Of a DNA stretch of 64,000 nucleotides, positions 58,810 through 64,000 are shown one piece after another. The translations under genes were made by a program, and so were the position numbers. Within the stretch, counting starts at the first letter, position 1; each line of letters opens with the position of its first letter. A model generated the notes under the pieces. It was not told where the DNA came from. It made no database searches and worked only from the letters and a program-made list of their open reading frames with translations. This stretch comes from Candidatus Hartigia pinicola (GTDB lineage: Bacteria > Pseudomonadota > Gammaproteobacteria > Enterobacterales > Enterobacteriaceae), in the NCBI GenBank assembly GCA_020541205.1, contig CP048208.1:1116001-1180000 (forward strand), written 5' to 3'.

Positions 58810-59535
58810 TTAGCCATCTTTTTTTATAAAATAAAATTCTTCTTTTAAAGATATACATGCAATAAACGCAAGAATTGCACTGATTATAATAGAAACAATC
58901 ACATCTAAAGGCCAATGCATACCCAATAACATACGACTTATAATAACTCCTTCAGCCCATATGAATATCACTATTAAAAATATATATTGACAACGATTCC
59001 AAAATAGTCCTATGCATGAAAGTGCCCAAACAGATGAAACTAAAACATGGCCAGATGGAAAAGAATATCCTGTTTCAGCTTGCCAATGTTTTCTTTGCCA
59101 TGAAGGTATTTGGTGATTTTGTTGAATAGTGATTTGAATCAACTCTGAGCGCTGTTTTTTTTGAAAATCATAAAAATCTGCACTTGAAATACCATATTTT
59201 GTTTGAAGCCAAACAACATAAGGGCGTGGTTCTTTAACAATATTTTTAACAAAGCTTTTTATCACTTGTCCTGAAAAAATACAACACATGACTATTATGA
59301 ATAATTTCATGCACTGTTTCAGTTTTAATTGGAAAATACAGAATGTGATACTCAAAAAAAATATTAATGTGACGATATTATAAGGTAAACTAGCAGTTTC
59401 TGTTAACCAAAGAAGCCATTTGATAGTCTTAATATCTTGAGAAGGAACCCAACTCCAATCAACAATAATTAAAATAATAGGTGGCAACATTAATAATATA
59501 GCACAAATTGATATAACGTAAATATATTTATTCAT
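58810..59535 (-). CDS. pgpB: phosphatidylglycerophosphatase B / undecaprenyl-diphosphatase
   Basis: A 241-aa inner-membrane PAP2-family phosphatase; E. coli PgpB has 254 aa. It removes phosphate from phosphatidylglycerophosphate, undecaprenyl diphosphate and related lipids at the periplasmic face. Six hydrophobic segments are visible. All three signature motifs are intact: KNIVKEPRP (Kx6RP, about residues 98-106), YSFPSGH (PSGH, about 158-164) and SRMLLGMHWPLD (SRx5HxxxD, about 203-214), giving the catalytic His pair and Asp. The frame opens at 59553, but ATG 59535 gives the same distance to the WSW motif as in E. coli and has GGA 8 nt upstream. It ends with TAG, the only TAG stop in the window. 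It is divergent from ribA and followed by lapA and lapB, the E. coli order. The Pro-rich C-terminal tail of E. coli is absent. Confidence 0.94.
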   Translation of the reverse strand: MNKYIYVISICAILLMLPPIILIIVDWSWVPSQDIKTIKWLLWLTETASLPYNIVTLIFFLSITFCIFQLKLKQCMKLFIIVMCCIFSGQVIKSFVKNIVKEPRPYVVWLQTKYGISSADFYDFQKKQRSELIQITIQQNHQIPSWQRKHWQAETGYSFPSGHVLVSSVWALSCIGLFWNRCQYIFLIVIFIWAEGVIISRMLLGMHWPLDVIVSIIISAILAFIACISLKEEFYFIKKDG

Positions 59536-59738
59536 TGATGGTATCCATGTCATTGATCATTCAAGGTAAATACAATTAATTAGATTCAGAAGTTATTAAC
59601 TCTGCTATAGTAATACAATGCTGACAACGTAAAATCAATGTCTGCAATATACCTAATGTCATATAGCATTGATAAATAACACTTGATAAGTGATTTATAT
59701 CAAAAATGCTATTAATTACAGAAGAGTTATTTCAATTA

Positions 59739-60350
59739 ATGAAAGAAAATATACAGCTAAAACGTGTAGCCGAAGCTAAGTTACCGACCCCTTTCGGCGA
59801 GTTCTTAATGGTAGGTTTTGAGGAAATCGCAACAGGACATAATCATATCGCATTAATTTTTGGCAATATTTTAGGTTCTCAACCTATTCTCAGTCGAATT
59901 CATTCAGAATGCTTAACTGGAGATGCATTATTCAGTTTACGATGTGACTGCGGCTTCCAGCTTGAAGCAGCTCTTTCTCAAATTAGTAACGAAGGTCGTG
60001 GTATACTGCTTTATCATCGTCAAGAAGGTCGTAACATTGGATTGTTAAATAAAATTCATGCTTATGCACTACAAGATCAAGGTCTGGATACAGTTGAAGC
60101 CAATCTTCAATTAGGATTTAAAGCAGATGAACGTGACTTTACAGTCTGTTCTGACATGTATAAATTATTAAGTATTAATGGAGGGGTTCGTCTACTAACG
60201 AATAATCCTAAAAAAATTGATATTATGCGTGAAGCAGGTATTGACGTTGTTGAACGTGTTCCGCTTATCGTAGGCCGAAATCCAAGTAACACAGATTACT
60301 TAGATGTTAAAGCCGAAAAAATGGGTCATATACTATTTAAACATCCATAA
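59739..60350 (+). CDS. ribA: GTP cyclohydrolase II
   Basis: A protein of 203 aa from this start; E. coli RibA has 196. It opens GTP to 2,5-diamino-6-ribosylamino-4(3H)-pyrimidinone phosphate, the first step of riboflavin synthesis. The zinc ligands are in [22 protein letters not shown] (three Cys), and catalytic blocks [31 protein letters not shown] and LLTNNPKK are conserved. The E. coli start codon corresponds to ATA (59751-59753, before CAG CTA AAA CGT = QLKR), so initiation must have moved upstream. ATG 59739 (MKENIQLKR) is nearest; ATG 59706 is also in frame and would add 11 residues. Neither has a good ribosome site; GAAGAG lies 12 nt before 59739. There is one extra residue at INGGVRLL. 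It is divergent from pgpB with 170-200 nt between, and is followed by a clear terminator. acnA, its E. coli neighbour, is missing. Confidence 0.95.
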   Translation: MKENIQLKRVAEAKLPTPFGEFLMVGFEEIATGHNHIALIFGNILGSQPILSRIHSECLTGDALFSLRCDCGFQLEAALSQISNEGRGILLYHRQEGRNIGLLNKIHAYALQDQGLDTVEANLQLGFKADERDFTVCSDMYKLLSINGGVRLLTNNPKKIDIMREAGIDVVERVPLIVGRNPSNTDYLDVKAEKMGHILFKHP

Positions 60351-60380
60351 TTAATCTCATTCTTCGTTCTTTCTGCTCAA

Positions 60381-60414
60381 GGAAGAGCTTCTTCTTTCGC
60401 TCTTCCCTTCTTTA
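60381..60414 (+). terminator. Rho-independent terminator of ribA
   Basis: GGAAGAGC (60381-60388), 10-nt loop, GCTCTTCC (60399-60406), then cttctttactttaaa. An 8-bp stem with five G/C pairs stands 30 nt after the ribA stop. It is by far the most GC-rich hairpin in the window's noncoding DNA. The T-tract is interrupted, so termination may be moderate. Confidence 0.75.
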
Positions 60415-60541
60415 CTTTAAAACAACATTGTAACATATAAAAATTTCTGATATAATATATGCAATTCTATTCTTATAGATTTATAATACTTACTCATATA
60501 ATGATTGTAATCAATAAACATATTTTTGATTAGGAAATATC

Positions 60542-61528
60542 GTGAATAATTTATATTCCATTCAACGCATGAGAAGATTACGTAAAACTGAAAAATTACG
60601 TGAATTATTCCAAGAAACTCATCTTTCATTAAATGATATCTGTCTACCTATTTTTGTTGAAGAAGAGCTTAAAGACTATCAGGAAATTTCAAGTATGCCT
60701 TGTATTTTCCGTATTCCAGAAAAACGCTTAGCATACGAAATTGAGCGTATTGCTAAATCAGGTATTAAATCTGTTATGACGTTCGGTGTTTCTCATCATC
60801 TTGATGAAATAGGAAGTGATACATGGAAAGAAGATGGGCTTGTAGCGCGCATCTTGCGTATATGTAAAGATACCGTTCCTGAAATTATTGTAATGTCAGA
60901 TACCTGTTTTTGTGAATATACTTCTCACGGACACTGTGGTGTTTTGTATGATAACATTATTGATAACGATACCACTATACATAATCTAGGCTTACAAGCT
61001 GTTACTGCTGCTAGTGCTGGCGCCGATTTTATTGCACCTTCCGCTTCAATGGATGGGCATGTTGCTGCTATACGTCAAGCTCTTGATAATGCTGGTTTTA
61101 TTGATACCGCTATTATGTCCTATTCTACGAAATTTGCATCTGCATTATATGCTCCGTTTAGAGATGCTGCAGGATCCTGCTTAATAGGTAATCGTAAAAC
61201 TTATCAGATGAACCCAATGAACCGTCGTGAAGCTATTCATGAATCATTAATTGATATTAATGAAGGCGCTGATGCGATCATGGTTAAACCTGCTGGAACA
61301 TATCTCGATATTATTCGTGATTTACGTGAGCGAACAGAACTACCACTTGGTGCTTATCAAGTAAGTGGAGAATACGCACAAATAAAATTTGCATCAATGG
61401 CTGGTGCAATTAATGAAACACTTGTTATTCTCGAAACATTAGGCTCTATTAAGCGTGCAGGAGCAGATATAATCTTTACTTATTTTGCCTTGCAGCTTGC
61501 AGAAAATAAAATTTTACCACTCAGATAA
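60542..61528 (+). CDS. hemB: delta-aminolevulinic acid dehydratase (porphobilinogen synthase)
   Basis: A 328-aa enzyme (E. coli HemB 324 aa) that condenses two 5-aminolevulinates to porphobilinogen for heme. Aligned blocks: [38 protein letters not shown], the zinc-binding [30 protein letters not shown] with the Schiff-base Lys near residue 199, [16 protein letters not shown] with the second catalytic Lys near 251, and [10 protein letters not shown]. It starts with GTG at 60542, preceded by AGGA at about 7 nt (taggaaatatc), which decides the start; the next ATG is ten codons in and would cut into the conserved start. It has its own transcription unit after the ribA terminator. No defect is seen. 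Confidence 0.97.
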   Translation: MNNLYSIQRMRRLRKTEKLRELFQETHLSLNDICLPIFVEEELKDYQEISSMPCIFRIPEKRLAYEIERIAKSGIKSVMTFGVSHHLDEIGSDTWKEDGLVARILRICKDTVPEIIVMSDTCFCEYTSHGHCGVLYDNIIDNDTTIHNLGLQAVTAASAGADFIAPSASMDGHVAAIRQALDNAGFIDTAIMSYSTKFASALYAPFRDAAGSCLIGNRKTYQMNPMNRREAIHESLIDINEGADAIMVKPAGTYLDIIRDLRERTELPLGAYQVSGEYAQIKFASMAGAINETLVILETLGSIKRAGADIIFTYFALQLAENKILPLR

Positions 61529-63269
61529 TCGGAACTACAGTAAAATAGGTTTAATTTTTTGTAGACCTAGAATTGTAATACACTAGATAGATTTACTTGA
61601 ATTAAATACTAGAAGATATAATACATTATATTTCAATATACTAAAAATGATTTTAGTATCATAGATACAGACTAAAAATCTGATACATCATTATATTCTC
61701 AACCTTTTTTATGTTAAACTTTTTACATTAATTATTGTGTATGTAAAAATCTTTATTAAAAAAGCGAAAGATTATTATTAATCAGATATAAACTTACTAA
61801 AAAATTTACTTTATCATCACAAACTAAATATTTATAACTTATATTTTACTATATGAATAATAACGTTATTAAAGAAATCAGATATGCTCTTGACTACGAA
61901 TAATATCTATGTAATTAGTAATATACTATTTCATAGCGACATTAATCAATCGATACTTTTATTTGATCATATTTAATATATCTGAGTAAGACAATCACCC
62001 CGATTAAACTGGCGGTTATTGTTTTACGTTGTAACTATCGTTTGTATAAATAATTAAACGTTAACTACGGAAATACATAAAGAGCACGTACTTAAAATTG
62101 TAAATCACTAGAAAAGTTAAATATAGGAACAGTTCATATTCAGAAAAAACTTTTACTCACAATTAAAAGCTAACATTTAAAATGTGGTAACTGCATCTAA
62201 AAAAATGTTTGACTTAGACTATTAGTCAATAACTAATTGAATTAAGAAACTTACCAATACGAAGAAGTAGTAAAGTACCTTTCAATGCATCAATATCAAA
62301 CTAAGATTAACTATTCAGCAAAATAAAATTATTTTATCTATGTTTATCTAGAATAAAATATTTTATTTAATATAATATAAAAAAATATTAAATAAAATCT
62401 ATAACGAGAACAGAATAAAGTAAACGAATCAATATATAAATAAGAGCAAGAAATAGCTCCTAACCCTACTAATTCTGTCTTTAAATTTACTGAAACTGAT
62501 GATCTTTCCTAAAACTATATGAATATAATTCTAATAATACAATTATTAACTGCTAAATAAGATATAGTTTTAATTATTAAACAGCTGATGCAATCGGAAC
62601 AAATTAATGACGTAATCAGTTGATTGATATAACAAAAATATTTAATACAAAATTAAAATAAAATAATATAATTACAAATATCCGACACTAACTAGTGTAG
62701 GGTAAATAGTTTTCATACATAATATGCATGATTCATAAAAATTTTAACTACTGATAAAATAATAAATTATATTCTAACGTAGAACAGTCTATAGAAATTT
62801 AGTAATAGATATGATCTAATCATTATTTAATGTTATTACTTTTTGATAATATTAAATAAAATTATTATGAATTTAATATCATGTCATAACTCATCAGTTA
62901 TTACTGAAATGTACATACTGTTGATATGTATATTAATTTTTATTTATGTAATAAAACACAAGATATACGCACATTACTACTGAGAATATCAGAACAATCA
63001 GAATAGAAATATTCTTATATTATATCCATGTATATTAAATTTTCAATATCTTTAAAGGTATTTAAACGCACATATCAAATATAAATAACTAAATTAATAC
63101 TATTTTATTTAGTAAGATGTATTTAAGTAATCATATTGTTTCTTGGAAAGGTCATCATATATTATATTTCATAAAAATACTAATACTCGAGTATATTTTG
63201 CATAATAAAAAAAATAACATCAGTGAACAATAATAATATTTTATTTAAAATTATATTTTAATCAATAAC

Positions 63270-63299
63270 TATTAATACTTACGAAAAGAAGTATTAATA
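63270..63299. repeat. 11-bp perfect hairpin
   Basis: TATTAATACTT (63270-63280), loop acgaaaag, AAGTATTAATA (63289-63299). Isolated in gene-free DNA. Confidence 0.4.
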
Positions 63300-63541
63300 A
63301 TACTAGAATTCATTTTAGTGAATGTTACACTTCAATTTTTTAAAAAAACAGTTCTACATACTATTACGTTATTGGATTATATTCTTTTAATAGTATTTAT
63401 TTAGTGATCTGCAGATTTTTTCGCAAAACAATTTTATCACAATGAGATGTATTCACTTTTCTGTGAATTCTAAACTTTACACTGTGCTCCGTTGCGGAAT
63501 GTAACAACCTGAGTAAATTCATATGCATAACCTTTCGCTAA

Positions 63542-63565
63542 TTATCTTAAATATTCTTAAGATAA
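63542..63565. repeat. 9-bp perfect hairpin
   Basis: TTATCTTAA (63542-63550), loop atattc, TTAAGATAA (63557-63565). The arm motif ATCTTAA/TTAAGAT also forms the core of the 40-bp palindrome at 52890-52929. Confidence 0.4.
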
Positions 63566-64000
63566 ATCCACTCAGAAAAATTTAATTATTTCTAAAATGG
63601 AGATAAAATAACATTTCTATTTTCTAGTATTAATTAGTTGTAACTCAACTATCCATTTATGAAATAGTAGTTTAATTATATTCTAAATATACTCAAAACA
63701 CAAGAGAGATGATATGACAATATCTATTTTATGATTTATAATCACTAATCAATATTAAGAATCAGCACATTCATTCATCTTTAACAGAACAACAGTATAA
63801 TATTTAATAAGCATTAACGAATTTACGCATGTCACTTTAACAAGCTGTTTCTCTGTTAAACTATCACGATAATATCTATAAAAATATATAATGATAAATT
63901 TCTTAATAATTTTAAATAACTAAAAGTTATATCATCATAAATCAAGTATAGTAATCTGTGAAGGTAATATTGTGATACTTAAATAGAAGAGAAAACATCG

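Larger units (their letters stand above)
61529..64000. other. gene-free AT-rich region
   Basis: 2.5 kb to the window's end with no supported gene. Just after hemB, CTACA and TGTAG flank a T-rich loop (about 61540-61562), a weak terminator candidate. Hairpins occur at 63270-63299 and 63542-63565. The short GC-richer piece gctccgttgcggaatgtaac near 63486 belongs to no RNA I recognise. Confidence 0.65.

Noticed and set aside
63481-63540. GC-richer segment near 63.5 kb as a tRNA
   Set aside because: No T-arm GTTCRA, no acceptor stem pairing and no anticodon arm could be folded.

Overview
The window looks like a piece of chromosome from a strongly eroded insect endosymbiont of the Enterobacterales (Gammaproteobacteria). 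Nearly every recognisable gene aligns by eye, often over its full length, with its Escherichia coli counterpart. I assigned about 20 protein genes, covering roughly a third of the 64 kb. The rest is gene-free, very AT-rich DNA: lines I counted by hand had about 13-22% G+C, against about 37% in a guaA line. I saw no tRNA, rRNA, insertion sequence, prophage, CRISPR array or defence/toxin gene. Symbionts in the range of Serratia symbiotica, Sodalis-like and Arsenophonus-like lineages look like this, but I cannot decide between them from this window.

Layout. Single genes stand as islands on the left: darP (5.5 kb), a CPA1 Na+/H+ antiporter (10.7 kb), ispB (15.2 kb), xseA (18.7 kb) and lptG (25.8 kb). 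Then come minus-strand speG-ppk (35-37.7 kb) and guaB-guaA (39.6-42.9 kb), the plus-strand cluster rnfABCDGE-nth (44.6-50.8 kb), minus-strand pgpB-lapA(broken)-lapB (57.2-59.5 kb), divergent ribA (59.7 kb) with its terminator, and hemB (60.5 kb). Gene-free stretches reach 8 kb. They contain decayed gene relics (a probable sfsB after ispB, an unidentified one at 29.8-30.5 kb) and isolated, sometimes perfect, hairpins.

Roles. Retained functions are GMP synthesis (guaAB), riboflavin (ribA), heme (hemB), the octaprenyl quinone side chain (ispB), LPS export and its control (lptG, lapB), lipid phosphate removal (pgpB), polyphosphate and polyamine handling (ppk, speG), 50S assembly (darP), and DNA maintenance (xseA, nth).

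The most interesting signal is decay inside genes that still look open. The Rnf/Rsx electron-transfer complex keeps six adjacent genes. However, RnfA and RnfE have each lost the same Cys (C26Y in both) thought to hold the intramembrane iron-sulfur centre. RnfC has lost the glycine-rich nucleotide/FMN motifs, RnfG is split by a poly(A) frameshift at an ATGA junction, and RnfB lost its tail to a TGA. Nth has its catalytic Asp138 replaced by Glu, lapA has two lesions, and ribA has lost its ancestral ATG. I found no clear new biological system; the window is best read as a snapshot of a genome dying gene by gene.
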